NCBI RefSeq assembly: GCF_000972845.2
Contig: NC_040017.1
Location: forward strand, 21,152,742-21,216,741
Length of the DNA stretch: 64,000 nucleotides
DNA from: Larimichthys crocea
Lineage: Eukaryota > Chordata > Actinopteri > Sciaenidae
Reading direction: 5' to 3'
The translations under genes and the position numbers were made by a program. Positions 36,076 through 47,979 of the stretch are shown here, piece after piece; the first letter of the stretch is position 1; every line of letters starts with the position of its first letter. The notes beneath the pieces were generated by a model that was not told where the DNA came from, made no database searches, and saw only the letters and a list, made by a program, of their open reading frames with translations.

Positions 36076-39050
36076 CAGATTTCTCAGTCTCTGAGTGCCA
36101 GTTGTCAAAGCTGATATTAGATGAAACAAACATTAATTACATGTACTTTTACTTCTCCAGTCCCGCCAGTCATTTTTTTTTATGCAAGAAACTTGTTACT
36201 CCTCAATTAGCAAGTAATATTCAAAGCTGCACTAACCATTTGCTATTTTAATTTGAAAAACAAAACAAAACACACATTTAACCATATTGCAACAAGTGTT
36301 GTGGGTTGATTATGTTTTTGAGGGGAGCTATTTAAATGAAAAACAGCAGTAGTTGGTAAAGGTAACAATCAATCTTCGAAGCGTTCATTCAACAAGTGAC
36401 GTGCGTGACTTACACAACACCATCATAATGCTAATGTTCTCCTTCTTGTTTAGGGAAGCTCTTACAATTAAAGTTTATGGAGCTGCAATAGTTTGTGCTT
36501 CTAAATTCTTCCTCGCTGAAAGTTTTAAATGGGATGTAATTGAGAAGACCATCTTTGCATGCAGACATAATTATAATATGCAAATGCTCCCCCTGTTTAC
36601 GACAATACCCTCCATCCCCCTTGATGAGATGCGACCAGAAACCCCTGGGGCTGTGGAGACTTGGTTTAGGCGTCCAGTGGTGGAGACAGAGCTGACTCCA
36701 ATGAACTCAGGCTGTCAATAATTATGCCAGCATCCCGACAAGAGTTGCACAGGGGCAGCTAGCAGTTCACTGCCTGCACCGTCTAATTGGCGTTTACATT
36801 TTCCTGACAAAGTCATGTCCGGGAAATATCCTTACAATGCACCCGTTCTGGGCAGTTGTTTTTCTAAGAGGACAGACTCGAACGTTATTTGTATTCCACC
36901 ACTGCTGTCAATGTCACATTCAAAGTATGTTTGGCTTCAACTAACTTGTCCTGTAACTGTAATACGGAGCTGCCACCAATACTTATTTATTATTATTTCA
37001 AACTGCTGATTCTTTTTTAGCAATAAAATGTCATTTACTAGTAGAATATTTATCCAGAACCTTAGCTTATACATATTTATATAGTTTGTTTTGTTTGATC
37101 AGCAGTCCAAACTGCCATAGATGACTTTAGAAAATCATGAAATATTTACGTTTTATTTTAAATAACTCAAACTGTGGTGTCACAGCATCCTAGTGATCAA
37201 ACCGAATGCCATACTGTTCTTGTAACGTCCCTCATTCCACCTCCTACCATTCCCCTCTATACTGTCTACCATTTAAATAAAAAATGTCCCAAAAATACTT
37301 AAACTTGAATATGACTAATATCTCTTTGAACTGATGGGACAAAACGTCTAAATGTTAAATTGTAGGTTTGAAGTTTTTGCCATTTTGGCTTCGAAAACAC
37401 TCACTCCATTAATAATTTGGACCAAGAAAAGTCAAAACATTGTGAAAAATGGCCTGGCTGGTTCCCAAAACTCAAGATCAATCATCTTCAAATGGTTTAT
37501 TTTGTCTGACCAACACTCCAGTTTACATTCACATAAAACAAGAAAGGCAGGTTTCCTCACAGCTCCCAGAAAGTCCAACCCTTCATCCGAGCCAAACAGA
37601 GTTGTGGTGGGCAGGCTGCTACAGTTGCCATGAGGAACTGTTATGGAACAACTTGGAAACACGCTGACTAACACTAACACTCTAGTGAAACTGGGTGGAC
37701 CAATCCCACGCTCAGCGGATAAATGTGATTACAGAAACATCCACAATGAACCTACGACTGGTGACCTTTGAGGAAAGAAACTGTTTAAGTATAAGTCATA
37801 CTTAAAAAACGATTAATCAGTTAGTCAGCAGATTCTGTTTATTGACTAATCACTTCAGCTTTACTGTAATCTCCTATAATGGACTGTAATCTCTTATAAT
37901 GGACAGTGGTGGTTCTTACAAAAAGATCATCTGAGCTGCCACGTAAAAGGAAGCTATTGTCACCACGTTATGATGTCAAGATGACATCAAGTCATATTTC
38001 ATTCTCAATGTAAGATGGCAGATAATAGCATATTCCTGTACAGTTTAATGATGGTAGTTAACACTCGTGTGCGTACGTTATTCTCACAGAGATGATCATC
38101 TTATTTCAGTTATTTTAAACCGGGGTGTGTGTTTGCCTCATGTGACAGTTCTCAGATTGATGAGACACTCTTTGCCGCCTCGAATTTCTTCCGGTTATTT
38201 AATTCAGAGGCTATCCAGGACAATTCATAGATGCCCTAATTAATATTTGAAAAAGCAAAACAGTTTTTCTCTTGGCTGTTCCTCTTTTTTTGTTGTAGTT
38301 TGTAGTTTGATGGGCTTCTGATTTCATGGATTCATGGCATATTCTTCGAAGTTGTGAAGATGTCTTATCGTCCTCACAGCTGTCTGCCCTGTTGGATGTG
38401 CAAACTGGATGCAATGTGTTAAGAATGCAGCAGGAAGGTGTTTCACAGTCAGAAATAGCACGAGCTGTTTGAGCCGCCATCTTTCAGCTTCGACTTGATC
38501 CTTACAGCATTGTTTATCATGCTCTTTTCGCTCCTTCTTTGATCAGCTGATTTCACAAACACTTGATTTCGTGCTCTTTTTTTATAGATCTCTGCTGTGA
38601 ATGTATGAACCATATGATCATTTTTAAGAAGAGTTATACTTTTGTTCAAGTACAAGCACACATTTATACTTCTGACCCTGAAAGAAAAAAGATATAGTCG
38701 TCTTTGTTTTTCCCCTCCTGAGCATTTACTGCTTTCTGCCTTTGTTCAGTATGTTAGCCTGTAAATTGATGTTTCTGTGTGTATTCTCCTGTGTTTATGT
38801 TTACTGTATGTGTGTGGGCGGCCGTGTGTTGTAATGTGCTCACATGGACATGCCATGTGAAGAACTGTGCTTAAATTTTGGGGGGAGTATTGACTCTTTG
38901 GCTTATCAAAAGTCAAGGATAACTTTTGATAATCGTATATAAAAAAATGTTTTTTTGCTGGTTCAGCTAAAGCCTGATCAATTTTGGATCTTTTCTTTGT
39001 TACGATATACGCTGTGAAAAACGTCTAATCAATGCTTGTTATAAGCATTA
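36076..39050. other. Non-coding sequence; possible conserved element; one tandem repeat
   Basis: The segment 36420-36720 is repeat-free, contains an octamer-type ATGCAAAT near 36578, and underlies a 122-residue plus-strand frame that matches no family I know. A 20-bp unit (actgtaatctcctataatgg) is tandemly duplicated with one change at 37863-37902. No gene is supported. Confidence 0.4.
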
Positions 39051-39054
39051 TGTC

Positions 39055-39325
39055 GAGCAGCCTTATTGATTATTTTTCCATCTGAAATGCCAGAAAATAG
39101 TGAAAAATACATGCCTGCCACAATTTACCTGAAACCAGTGAGCTCTTCAGTTACTTTCTTTATCTAACTGATGGTCCAAAATCCCCAAAATATTCTATTT
39201 AGAAGGATGTGATAAAAATAATCCTAACATTTGAGAAGTTGGAACCAAAAACCGACATTTTCTCTTAATATTTACTCAATTAACTGACTTAAACAATTTA
39301 TCGATTATCAAAATTGTTGTTGAAT
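39055..39325 (-). repeat. Dispersed teleost repeat ('cctctcaaatgtgaatattt' family), minus copy
   Basis: The plus strand reads ccatctgaaatgccagaaaa, atagtgaaaaatacatgcc, ggtccaaaatccccaaaata, taacatttgagaagttggaa and a terminal atcgattatcaaaattg. This is the reverse complement order of the family at 35850. Confidence 0.6.
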
Positions 39326-41100
39326 AACTGGCTCATTGTTTCAGCTCAAGTTGCCATCACCTTTTACCCAGTTTGGTCCAGTGTCTGAGGCAAGGGGACA
39401 ATCACTACATAGCCAGATATTATAAATAGAAAAATTTACAACCTTTATTCAAGATAAACGATGCAGTTAAGGTCTGAATGGGCACCTTGAGACAAAGAAA
39501 CATACTCAACTCCCACCGATACAGGAAGTAACCCTCCATAAACCTAAGAATACAGTATATGTCTGTAATAAATAAAATCTAAACACCCCCAGTACAAGCA
39601 ACACTGGCCAGAATACACATAATAATCAATAAGAAGGATTGCTCCAAACCTCAGGGAGGGACCTCTCACCTAAAGGACGCATCAGACCCCCTATAGTCAC
39701 TACTAGAAGTCACAAACAGCAAACCCCCCCTCCTCCCCGACTGTAACTGCCATAAAAAAGCAGAACTTTTTGTTTCTTAATGCTTGTTTTCCCGCCCACT
39801 CTAATACACCTCTAATACATATGAGAGTCATCAGGCATTAATGTCCACAGGGAGAGCTATTTAGCTGTCAAATACATCTCAAACATCTACTAAGCATGTT
39901 AGACAGAAGCAAAATTACTTTGTATTTTCAGTTGTTCAATGCAGTTGTTAAATATAAATACATATATCAGGGAATTAATGATATTATTTCTACAATTTGC
40001 TGTTTTGCAAAATGATTTAGCCCCATGCAAAGCTTTTACCCCGACTAGTTTGAGAATTAAATGTATTTATTGTCAAAAGACAGGGTGTGCTTGTGCTGTG
40101 ATGACTGACTAAAATTTGATCTGATCTTTCTCATGCTGCTCAGATCTCCTGTTCAGGTTGTTTCTGCACATCTGCAGGCTTTTTAAAACCAGTCAGACAT
40201 GTAGTAATTCAGCCTTTTGTAGCCAAAGGCAACAAATGTCAAAGGCAGCTCGATGGAGTTCAGGCTGTGGGATGGATCCAAATTTATCAAACTTAGCGTT
40301 TGTATAGAGCATACTGTTGACAGGTTCACTGTCAGGATGTCAGGTACACTCCTGGGGTGTCTTAGGGGTTTAAATCTTTAAATCAGAACAAATTATAATG
40401 CTAATCTCACTATATACAGAAGTAAATAAGGACTGACTTAAACTGGAGTTAAAAACTAAAGTTTACTTGTAACTAAAGCCCTCTAAATACTCAGAAGTAT
40501 GCAGATATAGTTTGTTTATATTTGCATGCTTAACGGTCTGTGATATATATTATATATATATATCTATAATATATATTATAATATATTATTATTATATAAT
40601 ATATTATTTGACTCTATTTTATATTTTATATAATTGTTTGCATGGGTGTATGTAAATGTGTGATTTATATTTGAGATAATTTGGCTTCTGAATATGTCAA
40701 AATGTTAATACAACTTATTATATATACTTAATATATGAGAAATGCATGTGCCTAAGTCATCCATCTAAGTAATCCCCTGTGAAAGGCTGTGCCTCTGCAT
40801 GACTAGACAAAAGAAACAAACCTAAACTCCAGTTCACCTTGTTGTTCTCTCCTGTATATCGATTTAGTGGCTGCCGCTAATATTAAGCAATAAAACAGAA
40901 ATAGAAATGTGAGGCGGAGCTGCCCTTTCCCGTGAATTTCACTCAGCCCATTCATACATCTGTTCACGTCCCTTTTCACCTCCCCAGCACCCATTAGGCC
41001 TACGATTGAAGCCTTGCTTTTCGGGCAGCTCAACATCATCTTAATGCGATTCAAAGACCTACATTCTGCACCAGAGTTGCCGTGGCAACAAAGTCCCCGT
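39326..41100. other. Non-coding sequence with an AT microsatellite
   Basis: Interrupted TA/ATT repeats occupy about 40542-40608. No gene is supported. Confidence 0.5.
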
Positions 41101-41104
41101 CGCA

Positions 41105-41123
41105 CCCACCCCCACCCCCACCC
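41105..41123 (-). other. G-quadruplex motif (on the minus strand)
   Basis: The plus strand has four C runs (3, 5, 5 and 3 bases) separated by single A bases. The minus strand therefore fits the G3+N1-7 rule with one-base loops, the most stable class of motif. A (CA)n microsatellite starts 9 bases downstream (41132-41156). Confidence 0.8.
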
Positions 41124-41131
41124 TTTCCACG

Positions 41132-41156
41132 CACACACACACACACACACACACAC
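41132..41156. repeat. (CA)n microsatellite
   Basis: About twelve uninterrupted CA units. It sits inside a 174-residue minus-strand frame that I reject as a gene. Confidence 0.95.
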
Positions 41157-43572
41157 GCTCTCACCCCCTCCCCGAGATGCTGAGAGATCAATAGAGTATC
41201 GTCGACGGTGTGGCAGGAAATGCTCCAGCACAGATGGTCCTCTGAGAAACCATGAGCTTTGTGGCCTAGTTAGCGTCTGAAAACTAACACAATCAGGCAA
41301 GGTCACTATCATATTGAAATTTAACAAACTTGGGAAACAATATTAGGTTAAAGCTGAACTGAAAGATCACAGCACTGTTGAAATCCTCTCACCATGCAGC
41401 TCTCGCATAGTAGCCCATTTAACAGGAAGTATGATCTGCACTGCTGTAGCCTACTTTATTGTTTTAGCTTTCCCGGCGTCTTTTAAAAAAGGAAATCTTG
41501 GGAATTAATTTAGACAAGGCAAGCACAGTGTGCTGCCAACAATAAAGGAGCGTTACTAAATAAATAAATTCTCTCTGGGGGTTTGGAAATGTTCAGTGTA
41601 CCACCTAGTGTGTGTGTTTTTTCGCACATGGAAAGATTTTTGTCATGCATTCTTTGTTGAATGAATTGCAACGGAGAAATATTTTTCAATTTCAAAGAGT
41701 TAAGGTGGTTTTCTTTTCGATATGGAGGTTATAGCCAAGCCTGCAGCGTCAGAACAAAGACGGAGGGTTCAGGTGAAGGTTTAGGTCCGGTGTCTGTTTC
41801 TGAAATGCAGTCAAATAGTCCACGGTAATACAACCGTCAGTGTTGAGTCAATTTGATTAACAACCTTCGAGAAACATTTCCCACTGGTTTGAACTTATGC
41901 TTCAAGCTGTTCCATTTCCCTCAGAATATGACATCAGACAAACACAGATTTTAATGAGAGCTCTGATTGGACAGCGGTATTTCATAGTTAACGAGGTACC
42001 CTGTTGTCTGTCAGGTAGTAGCCAGCCAGCAGTGTGAATGTGTGTGTGTGTGGGTGTGTGTGTGTGTGTGTGTGCAAGAGACAGCAAATGGAAAAGCTGC
42101 TGGGGATTTTGAGGTTGATGTAAAATGACAGAAATGCACTCCAAATTTCTACCTTCTCTCGCTAGCTTGAACATACATACTGTAACAACTCTTATCGGTT
42201 TGTTTAGTTCGAGATGTGGGGGAGTCTTTGTGCAAAGCATATGAATGAGGCAGCTAAAGCTTGGTGGAGAGATGGAGGAAGAGGAACTTGGCTTGTACTT
42301 TATTTCTGCGATGAAATTTAACGTGGCATTTAAAATATTCCCTTTAAATTAACATTTATTACTATATTTTTAATATCATTCAGGGCTATTTGTACTGTGA
42401 GAATTGGATGCTTTTGCTTTGCGCCCAGTGGGGGGACAAAATCGGTGGTGTTAAGGACGTCAGCATCACCTCGACATGGTGAAACCTAGACGAAGAGGTT
42501 TTAAAATTAGTCGTGAGGAGGATCAAAAACAGACTGCTTCAGGTTTAAAGCCTTTCCTGTGTGAGTTAAAATAATTATAGTGGACCTCTAAAGAAAAAAA
42601 AGAGGCACTGTCGTTGACTGACATATTGAATCGGGCAGGGATCAGAGGTGTTACCCTGTGGGGTTGGATGGGTTAGTGGGCTATAAACCTAGAAAAGAGA
42701 AAGTCAGTTGTCATTCGCTTTACTTTGTGATGCTAACAGGCTCTCTCGTCAACAGCGAAGCTTAAGGCATAAGCAATCAGGACGGATGCCAAAGAGGGCA
42801 AAACCACAGACAATATGGCGTCAGCGCATCTCCGTTTATGTTCCACTGAGGTCTCTTATAGTTATTATAGCAAAGGATCACTTTTTATTCCTGTCACCAC
42901 AGGCGTGTTCTCTCCGAGACTAAAATCAATACCTCTAAATGGGAATCAGAGAATCATCCTTGATGCCTCCATCGGGTGGACTCGAAAAACAAGCCGGAAT
43001 ATTTCCCGCAGTATTCACCTTTACTTTTTGTTGCTGCGATTTACATGACAGGTTTCTGTCTAATTTTGCGGTACATCTCCGGAAGTCCAGACAGAGCAGA
43101 GAGCATGAAAAGGTCAAAGAAATCCTTGAGCAGTGCTGACAAGTGCCCTTTTCTACCTTTAATTCTCCACGCTGATGTAGAATTTCACAGCACCCTAGCC
43201 GTGTTGTATGCATACACAGTATGTAGTTACCTAATATAGGGAAACTGTCTTGTGAACATTCAAGAAATGATATGGTTCAGTAGTGATGCAGCCTGGTGGC
43301 ACAAAAAAACATTCTATTATCTCCATTAAAAGGCTACGGAGACATGTGTTTCTGACAGTGTTGGTGCAGCCTTTCATCATCCCAGGTGCCATTATTTCAT
43401 AAAAGCTCTATTTCATTTTGTGATTGATACCTTGCTGGCAGTCTCAGCAATCTTGGTCAGACTCTGGAATCTTTGCAGCAGGGTCTCATAAAGGCTCTGA
43501 TGTTGTTTATTCATTCAAATCTTTTTTTTGACTCTGTATCACTTATTTTCCTTTTTTTCTTTCTTTCTACAG
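41157..43572. other. Non-coding sequence immediately upstream of lrfn1's first coding exon (probable intron)
   Basis: A TG microsatellite lies at 42039-42074. The stretch ends in a strong polypyrimidine tract and an AG acceptor at 43571-43572. At least the part nearest 43572 must therefore be an intron in lrfn1's 5' UTR. The upstream 5'-UTR exon and promoter could not be located from sequence alone. Confidence 0.6.
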
Positions 43573-43592
43573 GACCTGGAAACTGATCGACA
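43573..43592 (+). promoter_or_regulatory. lrfn1: lrfn1 splice acceptor, end of 5' UTR and translation start context
   Basis: A pyrimidine-rich tract ends in ctttctacag at 43572. Twenty bases of 5' UTR follow, then acaATGG, a strong Kozak context (A at -3, G at +4). An in-frame TGA at 43584-43586 lies three codons upstream of the ATG, so translation cannot begin further upstream. Confidence 0.88.
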
Positions 43593-46500
43593 ATGGAGCG
43601 GCTGGTTGTGTGCGTGCTGCTGTGTGCAGCTTTGGTGAAAGGTTACAGCTGCCCCGGCCGTTGCATCTGCCAGCACCTCTCCCCAACTCTGACTCTGCTC
43701 TGTGCTAAGACCGGTCTGTTGTTTGTGCCCCCCACCATCGACCGCAAGACCGTCGAGCTGCGTCTCACCGACAACTTCATCACCATCATCCGCAGGAAAG
43801 ACTTTTTCAACATGACTAGTTTGGTCCACCTCACCTTGTCACGTAACACCATCAGCCAGATCACCCCCCACGCTTTTGTTGGCCTGCGATCCCTGCGGGC
43901 GCTCCACATGGATGGAAACCGCCTCAGCGTGATAAAGCCAGACCACTTTAAAGGCCTCATCAACCTGAGACACCTCATCCTCGGAAACAACCAGATCCAC
44001 CAGGTGGACTCTACCTCCTTTGATGAGTTTGTTTCCACCATAGAGGACTTGGATCTGTCCAATAACAACCTGCGCGGCCTTCCCTGGGAAGCGATAGCCA
44101 GAATGACCAACATTAACACTCTCACGCTGGACCACAATCTGATTGACCACATCGGAGCAGGGACTTTCACGCTGCTCACCAAGCTGGTCCGCCTGGACAT
44201 GACATCCAACAGACTGCAGAAGCTGCCGCCAGACAGTCTGTTCCAGCATGCACAGGTCCTGTCTGATGCCAAGGGCTCCAGCTCCTCTACTTTAGCTGTG
44301 AGCTTTGGCGGAAACCCTCTTCACTGTAACTGTGAGCTGTTGTGGCTCCGCAGGCTGACAAGGGAGGATGATTTGGAGACCTGTGCCTCGCCAGAGCACC
44401 TCATGGACAAGTATTTCTGGTCCATCCAAGAAGAGGAGTTTATCTGTGAGCCTCCTCTGATCACCAAACATCTTTCCACAAAACCCTTTGTGATGGAGGG
44501 TCAGGGTGTGACTCTTAAATGCAAAGCTGTGGGTGATCCAGACCCAGATATTCATTGGCGGTCACCAGACGGCAAGCTGGTGCATAATAACTCCCGCACC
44601 ATCTTGTATGATAATGGCACCCTTGATATTCTCATCACCACACTGAAGGACAGCGGGGCATTTAATTGTGTGGCATCCAATGCCGCAGGCATCGCCACAG
44701 CTGCTGTTGAGATCAACATGATCCCCTTACCCTTGTTTGTTAACAACACAGGCCACATGCGCGAGGACCCCGGGCTCTCAGACATCACCACCTCCACCAA
44801 ATCTGGCAATGACACGAAGGGCTACGACAAGCAGGACAGGAGGGTGATGGTCACCGAGCTGACCTCCTCCTCCGCAGTGATCCGTTGGCCATCTGAGCGC
44901 CACATTCCCGGCATAAGGATGTACCAGATACAGTACAACAGCACGGCGGATGATACTTTGGTGTACAGGTAAGCTATGGCAGAGGGGGTATCTGGATGGA
45001 GTAGGGGGTGGGGGACAGGAGGAAAGGTGAGACATCTGGAGTTGCCATCTGCTGAATGACACAGTGGTACATAAAGGAAGATTGACAGATCCCAAAGATG
45101 CAAAATAATTAAGTACATCCAAAAATAAACCCCTATAGAGTACTCTGGGGGATAAACTGAGGAATATTTTTCCGTAAATTAAAATCCTCTGTAATATGCT
45201 TAAAATGTACTTTTTGGTCTCTGAATAGACTGTGGTATCCACTACTTAAAAGACCTATTCAGCATCATTAAAACATAATATGACAATAAACAATATCATG
45301 AGGGCCAACTACTTCGCTGCTTGTAACTGTTTGTATCATTAGGAAGTGTCTGCAATAATTGGTTGAAACACGCAGTGTGATTAGATGTGGTTATCTAATG
45401 ATGAGCGCTTGGTTGCGGTGGTGGAAGGAGTATTGAGATCCTTTACTACAAATATCAACAATACAAAATAAAAGGTACTACTTTACAAGCAGACATATCT
45501 AAAGTATCAGTATCAAAAGTCAAAGTACTTGTTCCACAGGAAAAATGAGTGATATTTGACACCGACCAATGTGTATTAATGTGTCAGCAGCGTTTTACTG
45601 TTGTAGCTGTTTGAGGTTGGAGCGAGTTTTTAATTACTACATTTACAGCTGCTTTACTCCAATCTGAGGGTCAGGTCATTTTCAAAGGGTGACAAAATAA
45701 ATCTGAGGAGTTGTGAAATGATTAATGGGAGAGAAAAGGTAAAAAAAAAAAAAAAAGTTCTTTGAGGATGTTTTAGTTTTTCAGACTTTTCTCTAATGTT
45801 TTTTTTTTAATACTTGGTAATTTAACCTTTTTGGGCCTTGATAATATTTGGAATGTAAAAAAACAAATCTAATAAATAACGAGTGACCACAGCTGTCAGA
45901 TTAAATGCAAACATAAGCGGAAGAATAAAGTGGAACTAATGGAAAAAAGTACCTCAAAGGTACTTGAGTAAATGTAACTTAAAAGTAATATCACTCATCA
46001 TCCAAAATATATTTACTTTCAGATTCAGTTTTATTTTTATATTTTATCCTAAAGCATTAACGTGATCAGTTGCAGTCGAGGTGGATCATATTATATTATA
46101 TGTTTATATAATCAGATTTTCTCATATCACAACAATTGCTTGGTTGCAAAAAAGAATACTGCACTGTCCATATACTGTTTAAGTTTATGTTGCAGGTGTA
46201 AGCGTGATATAAAAAAATGCAGATGTAGTGCTGAATGAGCTCACTCTTTTTAAAACAGTGAGTAAAACATTTGCAAACCATATTAATATACAGTGTTGAA
46301 TATGAGAATAAGTTTGATGAGGTCTTTATGCAATCCGTGATGCACGTGAGCTGAATCTGGTATAGGTATTTCAGGATTTATGTATTCATAGAGCGAGTTA
46401 ATAATAGTGGTCGACTTCCTTTCTCTTTTTTTTTAAAGGTTTTATCACATATAATGAGTCGCTCTCCTGTATAATTTTCTCATCCGGTTTAGGCATGGAG

Positions 46501-47979
46501 CTGAGTGTTGTTTTGTCTTTAGGTGGTACATTATTACCTACAAATGATAACCATCAAAGCCCCCCTTAGGGAAAAGGAACAAGCTTCTAATTATATTAAC
46601 GCCAATGTTGACCTGAGGACAATGCCTTTCTCCATTGTATTTAGACTCATGTAATCTTGCTGATGCCAACAAAATGTGACCTTAGGTATTCACACATCAA
46701 AACTGCCTTCAACGTCATGCGTCACTTGTCCTCCAGCCTGCAGCTGTTGTGGCGTATTCTTTAGACAGTGAGCCTCCTCCGCCTTGTTTATCACCTTGCG
46801 GTTTACCCTTGCTGTCATTTCATGCACAAACCCGGCAGAGCAACTTCTCATTGCTATAACATATTCTCTCATAAGTCAACTTTAATGAAGTGGTGCGCTT
46901 TTTATGTCGGCCTAAGAGAATGAGTGATATTTAATGTGAGCGCTGCTTGTTGTGTGGAACTGACACCTTTGTGTGATTTAATACACCCTATGTAAATCAG
47001 TAAATGTGGGCGTTGTAATTCAGATGATTAATCATCTACATCTTCACCACTGCGCTATGTTTCTTTTCTCCGCAGAATGATCCCATCCACCAGCAAGAAC
47101 TTCTTAATCAATGATCTGGCCGCAGGGCGGGAGTATGACCTTTGCGTGCTGGCGGTTTATGACGACGGCATCACATCGTTAACGGCCACACGTGTGGTTG
47201 GCTGTGTGCAGTTCAACACGGCCAGTGAGGTCAGCCAGTGCCGATTCATGCACAGCCAGTTCCTGGGAGGCACTATGATCATCATTATTGGTGGTATAAT
47301 TGTTGCTTCAGTGCTGGTTTTCATTATCATCCTGATGATTCGTTACAAGGCCTACAGCAGCCCAGAGGACAGCAAGACTAAGGTCAGCTCCAGCATGCAC
47401 TCCCAGACCAATGGTAGCCAACAGCGGCTCCAGCGCTCCACCTCCAAGCAGCCCTCTGATGAGGGCCAGCGTGAAGCCCAGGCACCCAAAGAGTGCATGG
47501 CACTGGTGCTTAGGGTGGACAATGAGAAGAGGGAGGATCCAGCTTCCACCACTGCCATCCTGGAAGTAGAGCTGCCTCCCCTGACTGTAGACAAGATGAA
47601 GCGAAGAACCAGCCTAGATGCGCAGCGCTCTGGCCCCCCATCCGAGGACACGCAGACGGACAGTAGCCTGACAGGCTCAACCATGTCCCTGTGTCTCATA
47701 GGCCCCAACGCTGGAACCAAGGAAGCTCCTAGGCTCAAGGACAAGAAAAGTGCTCTGGCCAACATGGGATTGCTCCCTAATGAGCTGGCACGAACTAGGC
47801 ACAGATTCTCTTTTGACGGAGGGGATTACTCCATTTTTCAGAGTCATAGTTACCCGCGTAGAGCGAGGACGAGGTGGCACAAGTCCACCAACCAGCTCAA
47901 CATGGAATCGTCATCGCCACTCGCCAACAGGAGAGTTACGTTCAGCAGCACTGAGTGGATGCTTGAGAGCACAGTCTGA
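43593..47979 (+). CDS. lrfn1: LRFN1 / SALM2, synaptic leucine-rich repeat, Ig and fibronectin-III adhesion protein; join(43593..44968, 47076..47979)
   Basis: This is a complete 759-residue type I membrane protein. Residues 1-18 are a signal peptide. The LRR N-cap follows (Cys20, 24, 26 and 37), with leucine-rich repeats to about 215. The LRR C-cap ([15 protein letters not shown]) has Cys245, 247, 264 and 285. The Ig domain has Cys310 and Cys359, and FnIII spans about 416-505. One membrane helix lies at about 524-547, and the cytoplasmic tail ends ESTV, a class I PDZ ligand. Sequons include N73, N332, N341, N384, N406 and N449. LRFN family members act in the postsynaptic membrane and bind PSD-95 through this tail. 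Choice of LRFN1 over LRFN2-5 rests on the PGRCICQ N-cap, [18 protein letters not shown] and the [10 protein letters not shown] end. Exon 1 ends AG|GTAAGC and exon 2 follows ccgcag. The split Arg459 codon (AG|A) gives a phase-2 intron just before MIPST, as expected for the family. Human LRFN1 is of similar length. Confidence 0.96.
44969..47075 (+). other. lrfn1: lrfn1 intron between coding exons (2107 bp)
   Basis: It opens GTAAGC and closes with tttcttttctccgcag. G-rich runs lie just inside the donor (about 44993-45020). A dispersed repeat fills 45418-45998. No other exon is evident; the 60-residue minus-strand frame at 46690-46872 has no support. Confidence 0.93.
45418..45998 (+). repeat. Dispersed teleost repeat ('gtggaaggagtattgagatc' family) in the lrfn1 intron
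   Basis: It begins gtggtggaaggagtattgag and atcctttactacaaatatc, then agtatcagtatcaaaagtca and aatgtgtcagcagcgtttta. It ends aagtacctcaaaggtacttg and agtaaatgtaac. This start and end order is the signature of a very abundant teleost repeat whose two ends are partly complementary (…gtacttgagtaaatg… against …ctttact…). Confidence 0.75.

Noticed and set aside
40803..41327. 174-residue minus-strand open frame
   Set aside because: It runs through the CA microsatellite and C-rich tract, which remove stops and create a Cys/Val run. There is no domain or splice evidence, and it sits in presumed intron.
42676..42690. TATAAA-like motif (ggctataaacc) as an lrfn1 promoter
   Set aside because: TATAAA-like strings are common in this AT-rich sequence (also near 1458 and 33888), and no initiator, first exon or donor could be tied to it.
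43643..44272. 209-residue and other minus-strand frames antisense to lrfn1
   Set aside because: They mirror the strong codon bias of the real plus-strand LRR exon and have no motif of their own.
44778..45242. 154-residue minus-strand frame across the lrfn1 donor
   Set aside because: It is an antisense shadow of the exon end plus intron, with no similarity to known proteins.
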